Below, one piece after another: positions 33,100 through 44,850 of a stretch of DNA of 64,000 bases. A model generated the notes under the pieces. It did not search any database. It worked only from the letters and a program-made list of their open reading frames with translations, and was not told the origin of the DNA. The DNA is from Eucommia ulmoides (Eukaryota; Streptophyta; Magnoliopsida; Garryales; Eucommiaceae): the NCBI GenBank assembly GCA_016647705.1, contig CM028338.1, forward strand, positions 22,031,577 through 22,095,576. Reading direction: 5' to 3'. The position numbers were made by a program, and so were the translations under genes. Numbering within the stretch: the stretch's first letter is position 1; every line of letters begins with the position of its first letter.

Positions 33100-35234
33100 T
33101 GTTGATCCTGAGATTTTGATGGACAATTAAACATTGATGTTTTAGGTCGGACTAACGATTTATTTAAGTGTTTCAGTTTATTAGTTCCATATGATGAAGA
33201 TTTGATGATAAAGATGATGAATGATTAAATGGTTAAAGAATTTGAAGAATTTAGGGAAAACAACTCAGGTTTAAATTTCAACTCTTGATATCCCAATTAG
33301 GATCACACACGACAAAAAAAGATTTTTAAATAATTTTTATAAATATGTGTATTTTTAATAGGATCCTAATTAGCTAAATTATTTGCTCCTATGTGTAATT
33401 GAAAAAGAAATATTTATCATTGATTAAAATTGGAATTAAGTATTTAGTAGAGCTAATTAAGAAAAGAAAATGGTTAAAGGGGTGAAAACATCAATGAGAA
33501 GGAATTAAAAATGAGTTTAGAAAAGAGATCCAGTAACCTTAAGTCGACTGGTAAGTCGACCGGACAAAACATGTGAACTCTCTATATCTCTAGGTCGACA
33601 GGTAAGTTGATCGGTAAAGAGGAATGGAACTCTCTGAATCTCTAAGTGAACAGGTAAGTTGACCGGTAAAGAGAAATGAAACTCTCTAAATCTCTAAGTG
33701 GACAGATAGGTCGACCAATGGGCACAAAATCTTTGGCTTGGCTACATCTTGAATCGAGCGGTCGACTGTCGATCTTGGTCGGTCGACTGGAGTGTCAGTT
33801 TCATGATATTGTGGAATTCCAAATTTATATCTAAAAGTAGCCGTTTTTTTATTGGGATTTATGAGAGATTTTAGGGATTTTATGACATTTAAGATATGCT
33901 ACACCTATTATTTAATTCTTATTGATTTGGTTCATTAAGTTTGAATATTTCTTACTTTGGTACATATAATTGTTTCTATTCTATTTAATTAAGATTGAGA
34001 AATATTTGGGGGACTTAATTGAGAGATTTAAAAGTTATAATTAAGTGAATTGAACCAAAATGAAGTTATAATAATATAAGGGGTCTAAGAGAGCAATTAA
34101 GTGTCATGATAAATGAGAACTAGCAGTTAGAAAGCTATTTCTAATCCCATATATAAAGACCTGCATTTTTTTTTCATATCATTAGGAGTGATTAAGAGAT
34201 CAAGAGATCACATTGAGCCTTTCTAAGAGAAATCATACTGAGTTTTTGTGAGAGTTTTTCTAAGAGACGATTTTGAGAATCTTTGGTTGTTAATCATTGC
34301 TGCTACCGAATCTGAAGTAATATCGCTTTATTTATTTTTTCGGTGGATTCTGGGTGAGATATTTCTAATTACTTTCTATATTGTATTACTTGATTATTTT
34401 TGGAATTTGATCTTTAGAAATAGTTTCTGAATTTTTATTAAAGAAAATATTTTATAAACAATTTCTTGAATATGATTATGTACTACCCATGTTTTTGTTA
34501 AAAATTAGATTTTGAGTATCTCATATTTCTATCACTAGATTTGGGATATTAATTGAGTTTTAATTTATCTGCGGTGGTAGAAACTCGAAGTGAGAAAAAT
34601 CACTTGTCAATTTTTATTGGTAAATTAAGTGATGGATTAAATACTATTGGGTGTATTTAATTAGAGAGTATTCGGTTTCAGTCTCTTCCTGTAAAGAGAT
34701 TGAGATAATAATTCTTCCTGGATTGAATTATTTTGTTTGAATTTTGTAACGGTTTAATCCTTACCGTGTAAAAGGATATTTGGAATGTTGGTGAGGTTTT
34801 GATTCTTTTGCCTTTGTGTTAAAAAGAATTAGATTATTCTTGAGCTTGTAGAAAGTAGAGGTTCTTCCTTAGCCTGTGAAAAAGATTTTATAAAGGTTGT
34901 TTCTGAGCCTATAAAAGAATCATTGTGAAGGTTTGGTTCCTACCTTTAAAGGGATCTTGAGTATTAGTGGGTGTGATTCTCCGTGGGGTTTGGAGGACTG
35001 GATTAGCCAAGAGTAGTTTGGTGAACCAATATAAATTTTTGGTGTGCTGCAATCTTTATTTTATTTATTTTTGTTATTTGGTGTGCACCTAGTTGATTTT
35101 ATATTTCCGCTGTGATATAAATATAATAATTAATTTAGGATTAAAATTAATTATTTGAGTTATTAAAGTATTTTCTCTCTGATATTTTTAATTACCTAAT
35201 TCACCCACCCTTGGGTAATTCCACTGGGCTAACA
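33100..35234 (+). repeat. 5' LTR of the pol-less SIRE-like element
   Basis: 2135 bp, from TGTTGATCCTGAG to GGGCTAACA. U3 holds six or more GTCGAC sites in a roughly 60-bp unit array (33540-33800). The TATA box is at 34150-34158. The U5 side (34690-34975) has a short tandem repeat around 'agcctgtgaaaaag'. A 60-codon open frame at 34248-34430 is chance. It differs from the 3' LTR at several percent of positions and by a gap of about 180 bp in the repeat. Confidence 0.93.
34150..34158 (+). promoter_or_regulatory. LTR TATA box
   Basis: TATATAAAG followed by 'acctgc' and then the leader. The same block occurs in the 3' LTR (40077-40087) and, in other spellings, in the copies at 42380 and on the minus strand at 56191-56200, so it is a conserved promoter core. 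Confidence 0.8.
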
Positions 35235-35252
35235 ATTGGTATCGGAGCTGGT
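35235..35252 (+). promoter_or_regulatory. Primer-binding site (tRNA-Met type)
   Basis: ATTGGTATCGGAGCTGG directly after the LTR, one base away from the usual TGGTATCAGAGC. The relative at 43463 has a more decayed form (TGGTACCAATGC). Confidence 0.9.
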
Positions 35253-35293
35253 TTTAGCTCGATATACTTCACTGTATAGCTAAACACGATCAC

Positions 35294-36661
35294 ATGGAGT
35301 GTTTTGATTCTGAAGTTATGTGTATTACTATTAATTCTGATTCTTTTAATAGTCATTGTTCTGATCGTGAGACTAATATAATTTGCAATGATGAAAATAC
35401 AGATAAGGCTATTGAGATGCTTATTGCTCTTACGTATGTTTTTGAAAAAGAGAATTTTAAACTAGAGCAAAAAATTATAACTCTTGAAAATAAGAAGTTT
35501 AGTATTGTGAAATCTCTCAAGAAAAATAATTTGGACAAATATTTTGAAACTGTTGAGTTTAAAAATGCTTTATCTGAAATTAGTAAGTTGTGTGATAAAA
35601 TTGAGTCTCTTGAGGAGGAGACTGAGGTTTTGAAAAATGATTTTTATGATGTTCAACATAATGAATTTAAAAGAAAAAATCTTGAAACCTTGAATGAGGC
35701 CTTGAGTATTGAATTGGACAATACACGGTGTGAGCTTGATAGAGATCGCGTGAAAATTCATTTTGTTGAAAATGAGTGCCAAATTCTTAAGAATGATCTT
35801 GAATTTATGCATAAAAAGAATTTTGGTCTACAGGTAAACGTTAGTACCAATGAACGATTTCTTGAGAAGACTCAAAAGGAGCTTAAAGAAGCAATGGATA
35901 AATACAAGGATGTTGAGAGTACTAAATCTATTGAAAAACCAATAGTTACTAAAGCTGCTTCTCAAAATCACAGACAATATTATGCTCCCGTAAGAAACAC
36001 TGACTATTCGAAGAGGCGTGCTAACTCTATTAAGTGTTTTTATTGTGGTAAATTTGGTCATTATGAAAACTCTTGTTATTTATTACATTGTTACCCTGTC
36101 GGATCCAAAAATAACTGGATACCAAAAAGAGAAAATTTTGGTACAGGTACAAATCAGAGATTTAGACAAAGGAATAATGAATACTACGTGTTGACAAGGA
36201 AATGTGAACAGACAGGAAGGTATAATGAATATGCGCTGCGAAAGAGGGAACTGAGGTTCAATACACCTAATAAGAAGAATCAACACGTTCCAAATACAAG
36301 AGTACAAAAGCAACAAGCTCAATATGTGAGAGCTGACAAAGCTTAACCACATCCAACGACAAGATACCAGTACAAGAAAAAGTTCATTTACAAAGTTATA
36401 CCAAAGCAGCCTGAAGCACCAAACAAAGGCAAAGAATTTCTTATTGAATCAGTTCAAAGAATTACTGTTCCTAAGAAAGAAGAAATTAAGGTGAAAAATC
36501 AAGCATTGGTTGAGTCAAAGGATACCAAATCAGAAATTAGTAATCCACCAAAGGTACACACACTACTTGCTCCCAAAGATGATCCAGGTATGTTAAAACA
36601 TTTTAAGTTAAAATTTATTAATTTTGTTAGGGAGACTGAGCCTGTTCATTTTGAAATTTAG
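35294..36661 (+). pseudogene. Coiled-coil/zinc-knuckle gag of the SIRE-like element, one in-frame stop
   Basis: A 350-codon open frame (35294-36346) starts 60 bp after the LTR. It has a short N-terminal segment, a long Lys/Glu/Leu coiled coil (residues about 35-215, e.g. LEQKIITLENKKFSIVKSL) and a nucleocapsid knuckle CFYCGKFGHYENSC near residue 250 (CX2CX4HX4C, intact). The reading continues in the same frame past TAA at 36344 for another 104 codons (KKFIYKVIPKQPEAP, PPKVHTLLAPKDDPG) to TAG at 36659. The capsid-like domain usually found at the start of copia gag (the UBN2-type block) is absent. The relative at 43522 has the same layout, so the loss is a feature of this family. The protein may still bind element RNA through the knuckle; that is inference. 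Confidence 0.85.
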
Positions 36662-36934
36662 ATGTTTACAATACATGTGTGTGTGTGTGTGTTTAAATGT
36701 GTGAGTAATTATTATTTTTCTTAAAATATATGTGAATCAAAATAAGAGGTAAAAATTGAGCTAAGTTGGTCAAATTAGGTTTAAATGCACAAAATCAAAC
36801 AGCTCAGAATGAGCAGTCGACTTATGAGTCGACTAATAGTTTCAAATTGGAATATCGAGAGTCACGCTGCGTTCATCCGTCGACTACCTCTACGATGGCT
36901 GTCGACTGATCATATCAGGATATAAATACCCCTC
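36662..36934 (+). promoter_or_regulatory. Possible internal promoter between gag and the env-like ORF
   Basis: Four GTCGAC sites (36816-36821, 36828-36833, 36879-36884, 36901-36906) stand just before a TATA box (TATAAATA, 36921-36928), followed by a C/A-rich leader up to the ATG at 37217. GTCGAC is the same word that is clustered in U3 of the LTR. A GT microsatellite lies at 36674-36692. Confidence 0.55.
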
Positions 36935-37216
36935 TTGTTTATTTCATTTCATCCAAAACTAAAAACCCTTTTCTCTAAAACCCTACATCTCCCAAGTTTG
37001 TTCAAGCATAAATCTCACGAAATCAGTTCATTTTGGCTAGGATTAGAAGATTTTTTGGTTGAACCAAAAGGTCTAAGGCTCGGATCTGAGTGTTGGAGGA
37101 TGATTACTCACAAAAATCAAGGTTGGTCTTCTCTAAATTCTAGTGTTTCGTTTGGTTCTTGGTTTAGACTTAATTGTTTGAGATATTTTGGTTGAGTTAT
37201 TTTAGAGTTGTGAAAA

Positions 37217-38522
37217 ATGCCTAGAATCAAGAATCGTGCTAATAGGGATACATTTGACAATGTATTTTTTCGAAAGGAAGAGGATGAGAAAAAATATAAT
37301 GAGGAGTTTGTCAACCGAAAGGTTTTAGGTTGCAAACCTATAGATTTTTTTGGTTTGAAAGAGAAAAAAATTGATATTGAAGGATATTTTAGGAATCTGG
37401 GGTGAGTTGATTTTGTCACCCAGAGGAATGAGTGGATGCCGGTATGGGTGAGAATGTTCTACAACAATCTCACTCACAATAATATTACAATTTCATCCTA
37501 TGTTAATGGAAAAGAAATTCGGTTTGATAGGGGGTTATTATGTGATATTTTGGAAATACCTAGCGGAGACATAGTTCCGTACAATACCCCGCACTAGCTT
37601 TCGATAAATTTCAATAGACTAACAATTGCTGAGAAATTTGATTTAGAGGGAGACAAAGCAGGATCATTATCTATTGAGCATCGATTCCTTCATTTGGTGT
37701 TAACCTATTCCGTTGTGCCTAGAGAGGGAAGTCATGCTAATGTAAATGAATTTGATCTTTTATTTGAGGAATGAGATTGTTGAAAGGAGAAAATTGGATC
37801 TAGCTCATATCATGATGGACCACATGAAGTATGATTTTCAGAAACCCTCTGGAGTACTACCCTATGCTGATGTACTCCAAAGATTGTTTGATCACTTAGG
37901 AGTTGAAACTGATCGTGATGAGCAAATATTTATGACAATCACACTTGGATGGATAAATATGGGTAATGCTTTGTTAATGCGATATGAGTATAAAGGAAAT
38001 AGATGGGTAAAGAAGATGAATTAGAAAAGGCAGAGAATGTAGGATATGGGTGATGAAGAAGATAATGAAGAAGAAATGATCATAGATCAGAAGATGGATT
38101 TTCTTTATGAACAGATTGATGATCTAAAGATACATGCGGATTTAAGGGATGATCGAATGACTGGGCTAGAAAATAAAATGGTTCAAATAAATATGAACAT
38201 GGAAGCTAGATTTGGGAAAATCACAGGGAATCTGGAACAAATGTTTCAACTTATACAGTCATCTCATCATGGATACCAGCAGTAGTACAATGCTCAGCCA
38301 CACTTTATAGGACATCCTATGTTTGGAGCACAGCAGTCATTTGGAGGACCAACTGCAGCAGGGCCATCTGAAACAGGGCCATCTCGAGTAGGATCGTCAA
38401 TGCCATTTCATCTGCAAATGACTCTAGGTCCAATTGTTTAGCCAGGAGTTCCGTATCCTCAACAGTCAGCTACTAATCCGATGGGACTTTATTATCACTT
38501 TTCTGGACAGAGCCCTCACTAG
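37217..38522 (+). pseudogene. Env-like / 'putative plant transposon protein' ORF, broken
   Basis: Starts MPRIKNRANRDTFDNVFF. The frame runs through TGA (37403) and TAG (37595) to about 37770: KVLGCKPIDFFGL, RNEWMPVWVRMFYNN, ISSYVNGKEIRFDRGLL, IEHRFLHLVLTYSVVPREGS. A frameshift near 37755 leads to NEIVERRKLDLAHIMMDHM and LFDHLGVETDRDE. A Glu-rich and coiled stretch follows, then a Gln/Gly/Pro-rich tail to TAG at 38520, with more TAG codons at 38022, 38040, 38283 and 38439. The layout matches the plant 'putative plant transposon protein' family, found as a second ORF in SIRE-like and other elements and sometimes called env-like. No membrane segment was seen, so calling it an envelope would be unsafe. 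Its role is unknown. Total length is about 435 codons. Confidence 0.7.
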
Positions 38523-39013
38523 ACCTTATTTTTTTTAATTTAATTTTGTTATTCAGACAAGTTCCACATTTACTATTTCGGTTTGTAATAGCTAATTTAG
38601 GATTGTGGTGAAACTTGATTTCTAGTGTATGAATTTTGATGGATTAACTAGACTTGATCTACTTAGTTAAATTTTATATCTCTAATGATGATCGACATAG
38701 TATTTGTTGAAAATAATCTTAATACTTAAAATTGTATTAATGAATTAATTCAATGTGTTTACCTAAAATAGAATTATCACATGTGTTCCCCCCTCCCTAA
38801 ATTTTGTTTTTGAGATGACAAAGGAGGAGAATTAGTTTATGTTTTATTGAATATCTTAAGGGGGAGTTTATTTTTGTATTTGTGCTTTATTGATCATTTC
38901 TTTTAATATTTTCATTCTTATACTTAAAAGAGTTATAAAACCCGTCCTCATATTCAAGGGGAGCATGGTTATATTTTTGTTTTGAAGAAAACATCAAAGT
39001 TAATTGTCATCAT
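38523..39013. other. 3' untranslated region of the SIRE-like element
   Basis: No coding sequence. It holds the typical SIRE phrase 'ggggagtttatttttg' and an 'aaggggagcatggttat' stretch. The counterpart in the minus-strand element is at 57140-57400. Confidence 0.6.
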
Positions 39014-39029
39014 AAAAAATGGGGAGATT
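39014..39029 (+). promoter_or_regulatory. Polypurine tract
   Basis: TAAAAAATGGGGAGAT directly before the 3' LTR. The minus-strand relative has AAAAAGGGGGAGAT at the same place (57125-57138). Confidence 0.88.
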
Positions 39030-40998
39030 GTTGATCCTGAGATTTTGATGGACAATTAAAAGTTAGTGTTTTTGGTGGGACTAACGATTTGTTTAAGTGT
39101 TTCAGTTTATTAGTTCCATATGATGAAGATTTGATGATAAAGATGATGAAGGATTAAAAGGTTGAAGAATTTGAAGAACCTAGGGAAAACAACTCAGGTT
39201 TAAATTTCAACTCTTAATATCCCAATTAGGATCACATATGACCCAAAAAGATTTTTGAATGATTTTTATAAATATGTGTGTTTTTAATAGGATGCTAATT
39301 AGCTCAATTATTTTCTCCTATGTGTAATTGAAAAAGAAATATTTTTAATTGATTAAAATTGGAATTAAGTATTTAGTGGAGCTAATTAAGAAAAGAAAAT
39401 GGTTAAAGGGGCAAAAATGTCAATGAGAATGAATTAAAAACGAGTTTAGGAAAGAGATCCAGTAACCTTAAGTCGACTGGTAAGTCGACCAGACAAAATA
39501 GGTGAACTCTCTGTATCTCTAAGTCGACATGTAAGTCGACCGGTGAAGAGAAATGGAACTCTCTGAATCTCTAAGTGAACAAGTAAGTTGACCGGTAAGA
39601 GAAATAAAACTCTCTAAATCTCTAAGTTGACAGATAGGTCGACCATTGGACACAAAATCTTTGGCTTGGCTACATCTTGAATCGAGCGGTCGACTGTCGA
39701 TCTTGGTCGGTCGACTGGTGTGTTAGTTTCAGGATATTGTAGAATTTTGAATTTATATCTAAAAGTAGCCATTTTTTTGGTTGGGGTGTATGAGAGATTT
39801 TAGGGATTTTATGATATTTAAGAAATACTACACCTATTATGTAATTCCTATTGATTTGGTTTATTAAGTTTGAATATTTCTCACTTTGGTACATATAATT
39901 GTTTCTATTCTATTTAATTGAGATTGAGAAGTATTTGGGAGACTTAATTGAGATATTTGAAAGCTACAATTAAGTAAATTGAACCAAAATAAAATCATAA
40001 TGATATAAGGGGTCTAAGAGAGCAATTAAGTGTCATAAGAAATTAGAACTAGCCGTTAGAGAACTATTTCTAATCCTATATATAAAGACTTGAGTATTTT
40101 TTTTTTTATATCATTAAGAGTGATCAAGAGATCAAGATATCACATTGAACCTTTCTAAGAGAAATCATACTGAGTTTTTGTGGGAGCTTTTCTAAGACAC
40201 GATCTTGAGAATCATTGACTGTTAATCATTGCTGGTATCGAATCTGAAGTAATGTCGCTCTATTTATTGTTTTGGTGGATTCGGGGTGAGATGTTTCCAA
40301 TTACTTTCTATATTGTATTAGTTAATTATTTTTGGAATTTTATCTTTGGAAATTGTTTCTGATTTTTTATTAAAGAAAATATTTTATAAACAATTTCTTG
40401 AATATGATTACGTGCTACCCATTTTTTTGTTAAAAAACAGATTTTGAGTATCACACATTTCTATTACTAGTTTTGGGATATTAATTGAGTTTTAATTTAT
40501 CTGGGGTGGTAGAAACTCCGAGTGAAAAAAAATCACTTGTCAATTTTTATATGTAAGTTGAGTGACAGATTAAATAATGTTGGGTGTGTTTAATCAGATG
40601 GTAGCCGATTTCAGTCTCTTTCTGTAAAGAAATTGAGGTAGTAATTCTTTCTGGATTGAATTATTTTATGTGAATTTTGTAACGGTTCAATCCTCACCGT
40701 GTAAAAGGATGTTTGGAGTGTTGGTGAGGTGTGTGTACGACTTTTCGTGGGGCTCGGAGGACTGGATTAACCAAGAGTAGCTTAGTGAACTAGTATAAAT
40801 TTCTAGTGTGCTGCAATTTTTATTTTATTTATTTTTGTTGTTTGGTGTGCACCTAGTTGATTTTATATTTCTGCTGTGATATAATAATAATAATTAATTT
40901 AGGATTAAAATTAATTATTTGAGTTATTAAAGTATTTTCTCTCTGATATTTTTAATTACCCAATTCACCCCCCTCTTGGGTATTCCACTGGGCCAACA
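39030..40998 (+). repeat. 3' LTR of the pol-less SIRE-like element
   Basis: 1969 bp, same ends as 33100-35234. Shorter because most of the 'agcctgtgaaaaag' repeat (34790-34975 in the 5' LTR) is missing near 40730. GTCGAC array at 39472-39715, TATA box at 40077-40087. The 74-residue minus frame at 39670-39894 is a shadow. Confidence 0.93.
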
Positions 40999-41293
40999 GT
41001 ATAGTTTAAAATCTATATAATAATACTTGTGTTTTTAACTTAATAATAATCAAGAGCAAGAGTTTTAATAAGCTATAATCATAAAGAGAGAGTTATTTTG
41101 CTGAGAGTGCTTTCAAGAGTTAAATCTTGTTTTGGATAAGTTATCGATCTTGCTATTTCTAGGTTTGAATCTTTTCTACGATCCTTATAAAAACATCACG
41201 GCGAGATTGTTCTTGATTACTTGCTCAATGCTACTTGTAAAATTTGATAAATATTATTCGTATGCTTAAATTGAATTAAATCATATTTATTTT
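40999..41293 (+). repeat. Old SIRE-like LTR, right part
   Basis: Continues 32137-33099 after the nested element. A TATA-like 'tctatataataat' is at about 41012-41024, so the insertion fell just upstream of the older promoter. The LTR ends abruptly at about 41293, where another LTR begins, so its 3' end has been lost. Confidence 0.72.
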
Positions 41294-41294
41294 T

Positions 41295-43462
41295 ATTGAA
41301 CCTAATTTTTGATAAACAATTGAACGTTGATGTTTTATCGAACTAATGGTTTTATTGAGTGATTTTAAATTAGAAGTTCCATATGTTCAAATGAGAAAAA
41401 ATTGAATAAAAAATGATTAATCTTTGAAGATTTACAAAGACGAAGATTTTATGTAGCAATTCAAGACGGGTGCAAATTGAAGACATTGGAAATTTTTGCA
41501 GCGTTGAATTTTTTTTGTGTTTTTAGATAAAAACAACTTATTACTCTTATGCTCTTAATGTAACTTGAATTAGGATCATGCACGACACTTTAAAATGAGT
41601 AATCTAATGTTAGGTATCGTCAGAAGTGATAAATTTAAAATCATAATAGATTTTACAAAGTATTAAAATCATAAAAATATTTTTGATTTAAGTGTTTAAG
41701 AGAGAAAATATTTTTAACACATAAAATGATGAGTTGCTGGTGAATTCGGTCAACCAAAGAAATAGGTCAGTTGACTAACGAAAACAGTGGCTTAAAGGAG
41801 TTAAAATGAGAGTCCATTGACTAATTTGGTCAATGACAAAAGGAAGTCAGTTGATTAATGAAAACAGTGGCTTAAATGAAGTAAAAGGGAAAACACATTG
41901 ACTGGATCGGTCAACCGACCATGTAGCTGATTGATCGATGAAAAAGGGTACAATGGTAAAAAAAGTTGATCATTGCAAGGGGTCGGTCAACTGACAATGT
42001 CCAGTTGACCGACAAGCACAAACTAGTCAATGTTAACTATTTTGTTTCGTGTAATCTTTTACCCAAATCCTATGATTTTGAATGTTGGAAAATGAGATAG
42101 TTTAGAGATTTTAGTATACTACTATTTTATATCATATGTCAGTAATATCTTATTAATTTGGTCCATATGTTAATTGATTCTTTGAGTTAAATTAGTAAAA
42201 CTACTTTCTATCTTTAAGTGTTTTGAATCTAAAGAGTTTTGGGGACCAAATCGATCTTTTTTATGAGTATTTTTAAATGAAATATACCTACTATGATAGT
42301 ATATGATATATGGGGTCTTAGAGTGATATTTTAGGTATTATCTTTCGAAAACTAGCCGTTATAGGCTTAGTTTGAATTCTATTTATAGAGACCTGCGTTT
42401 TCAACTTTAGGCAATCAAGAACAATGAGTTTTTCCTTAAAAAAGAGATTGATTTTTGCTAAGATATTTTAAAGAGAGTTATTTTGAAAGATTTCTTGATC
42501 GGAGAGCGCAAAAGTTTTCATCAACGGTTTTGTTCTTCACTAAGCTATCTTATCTATTTTCAAGAAATCCTGGTGAAGAATTTCTAAGTTATTTTAAGTG
42601 ATTTTCTAATATTATCTATTTGATTACTTGGTATACTTGTTTTAGAAAAATAGTTTTCCTATTTGAAAATTTTGCATATCTTAAGAAACAATTTTTGTCT
42701 GTGAAATCTGATTACATATTATTTGTGCTTTAAACTGAATTAAATCATATTTATTTCTCATGTAGTTCTATCACATAGTTTTTGGGACATTAACTGAGTA
42801 TAATTGTTTTGATGCGGTAGAAGTTTGTATAGGAAGAAACTCGTGATTTTTTTATTTTTTTTTTGTATTTGTATTCGCAAGTGTGAGTGGATTAAACATA
42901 TTTAGGACAATGTCTAATCAGAGTATTTAGGGTTTGATCTTTAGCCTGTGAAAAAGATTAGGTTCGATTTTTAGCCTTTTAAAATGATTATGTTTTCATT
43001 CATCCTGTAATAGAATTAGGTTAGTCTTTACCCTGAAAAAAGATAAGGTTCTTTCTAAACCTGTGAAAAAGGGAAAAGTATAATAGTGTAAGCGTGTAAA
43101 GGTTTGATTCTAAGCCTGTGAAAAAAAATTAGGTTAATCTTGAACCTGTGAAAAGGATTGTAAGGGTTTGGTTCCTACCTGGGAAAGGAATCAGGGGATT
43201 AGTAGATTGTGGAAGCCTTGTGGAGTTTAGGGGACTGGATATTGATAAGAGTAGTTTATCGAATCAGGATAAATCGTTGTGTGCTACTTAGTTATATTTC
43301 TGTTGTTTAAGTATGCACTTAGTTAAATACATTTTTGCTACATAACAAGATAATAATCAATTAGGAAAATTTATAACTTGTATGTTAAGGATTTAATTGT
43401 TCAAATTTTTATAACTATTCAATTCACCCCCCCCCCCTCTTAAGTAGATTTTTGGGCCAACA
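41295..43462 (+). repeat. 5' LTR of the second SIRE-like element
   Basis: Shares the opening 'gataaacaattgaacgttga' and the closing 'caattcaccc..gggccaaca' blocks. The U3 array is degenerate: 'cagttgactaacgaaaacagtgg' occurs twice (41768, 41848), and most GTCGAC sites are lost. The 'agcctgtgaaaaagatt' repeat is at 42930-43190. TATA-like 'ctatttatagagacctgcg' at about 42377. Confidence 0.85.
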
Positions 43463-43521
43463 ATTGGTACCAATGCAGGTTTTAGTTCGATTGGCTTAAC
43501 ATCCTAACTAAACTTGATCAC

Positions 43522-44850
43522 ATGGAGTGCATTGATAAAAATATTGTATGTAAATCTTTTGCTTGCTCTGAAATTTTATGTGAGCCTCCTATTTGTACTA
43601 ATGATGTATGTAGACCTTTGGATTGTCCTAATGTTTTGAAATAATCTTCTACTTGTTCTAATAATCAAGGATGTTTGAGTAAGAGTGATAAAAATAGTTA
43701 TAATGAGGATACTGATAAGGCAATTGAGGCATTGATTGCTCTTGCATATATTTTTGGTACAGAAAAATTAAAACTTGGGTAGAAAATTACTATTCTTGAA
43801 AAAAATAAAAGTTCACACCACTAAATCTCTTAAAAATAAAAATTTGGAAAAATATTTTAAAACTGTTAAATTTTTCAATGCTGTGTCTAAAATTGGTAAG
43901 CTTCTTGAAAGGATTAACTCTCTTGAAGAGGAGAATGTGTTTTTCAAAATGAATGTGTGAAATTGTCGACACAATGTTTTAAAAGGAAGAATATTGAAAC
44001 TTTAAACAAGACTTTAAATTGAATTGAAAAATACAAGATGTAAACTTGACAAAGCTAGTTTCAAAATTTATTATGTTGAAAATGATTGTCGGATTCTTAA
44101 GAATGATCTTGAATTTATGCGCAAAAAATAATTTTAGCCTTTAGGTGAATGTTAGCTCATTGGAACGGTCACTTGAAAATACGTAAAAATATATTAATGA
44201 GGGAATGGATAAATTCAAGAGTATTCAGAAAATTAAAGTTCATGAAAAACTAGTAGTCCTTAAAGTGACTCCTCAATATCATTATCAATATCATGCTCCT
44301 GCACAGAAAGTTTATTATTCTAAGAAACCTGCTAATATTTTTAGATGTTACTATTGTGAAAACTATGGTCATCTTGAAAATGGTGTTATAAATTGCATGG
44401 TTACCCAATTGGATAAAAAAAATAACTAGATAGCTAGAAAATAAGATTTTTTTTTGCAGGTATAAATTGTGGATTTGTCAAACCTAGAAAGACAAATGGA
44501 AATTATATACAAAAGAGCGATTCCAAATTTTTTGAACCAAGAAATACGAATCAATGTTTATGACCGAAGAAAAGCACAAAACAAAATCAGAAGAAGCTAG
44601 TGCATAAAGTCATTGGAGATCGGAACGAGTTAAAGCAATCTCAAGCATCCCATAAAGGTAAGGAGATCATTGCGAGAATATTCAGAAGAAAACTGTATTA
44701 TATAAGGAAGACATTATCAAGGTGAAACAAGTAAATGATAAATCATTTGATTTAAAGAAAGTTAAGACTGACATTGAAAATCAATTCAAGGTACACACAC
44801 CAAATTCTCCCAAGGATGAGCCAGGTATGTCGAACTTTTGAAAATATAAA
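43522..44850 (+). pseudogene. Gag of the second SIRE-like element, broken
   Basis: Starts MECIDKNIVCKSFAC, then DTDKAIEALIALAYIF, which parallels the gag at 35294. Several frameshifts and stops follow. The coiled-coil part is readable at 43775-43960 and the knuckle region at 44205-44429, where CYYCENYGHLENGVINC has lost the last Cys spacing. The C-terminal VHTPNSPKDEPG block (about 44790-44825) matches VHTLLAPKDDPG of the better copy. Capsid domain absent here too. Confidence 0.8.

Larger units (their letters stand above)
33100..40998 (+). mobile_element. SIRE/Maximus-like copia element without pol, TSD GTATA
   Basis: 5' LTR 33100-35234, tRNA-Met-type primer site, gag-like ORF, env-like/transposon-protein ORF, polypurine tract, 3' LTR 39030-40998. 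The 5-bp duplication GTATA is perfect (33095-33099 and 40999-41003). The internal part is only 3.8 kb and shows no protease, integrase, RT or RNase H on either strand. The primer site, the 2-kb LTRs and a long coiled-coil gag fit the SIRE/Maximus lineage. It cannot move by itself; the intact ends mean it was copied by enzymes from a relative. Confidence 0.9.

Noticed and set aside
35353-36352. Minus-strand frames of 61-89 residues under the gag
   Set aside because: Antisense shadows of a lysine- and glutamate-rich coding region.
37217-38522. Viral-type envelope protein
   Set aside because: No signal peptide or membrane segment could be seen; the blocks fit the plant transposon-protein family better.
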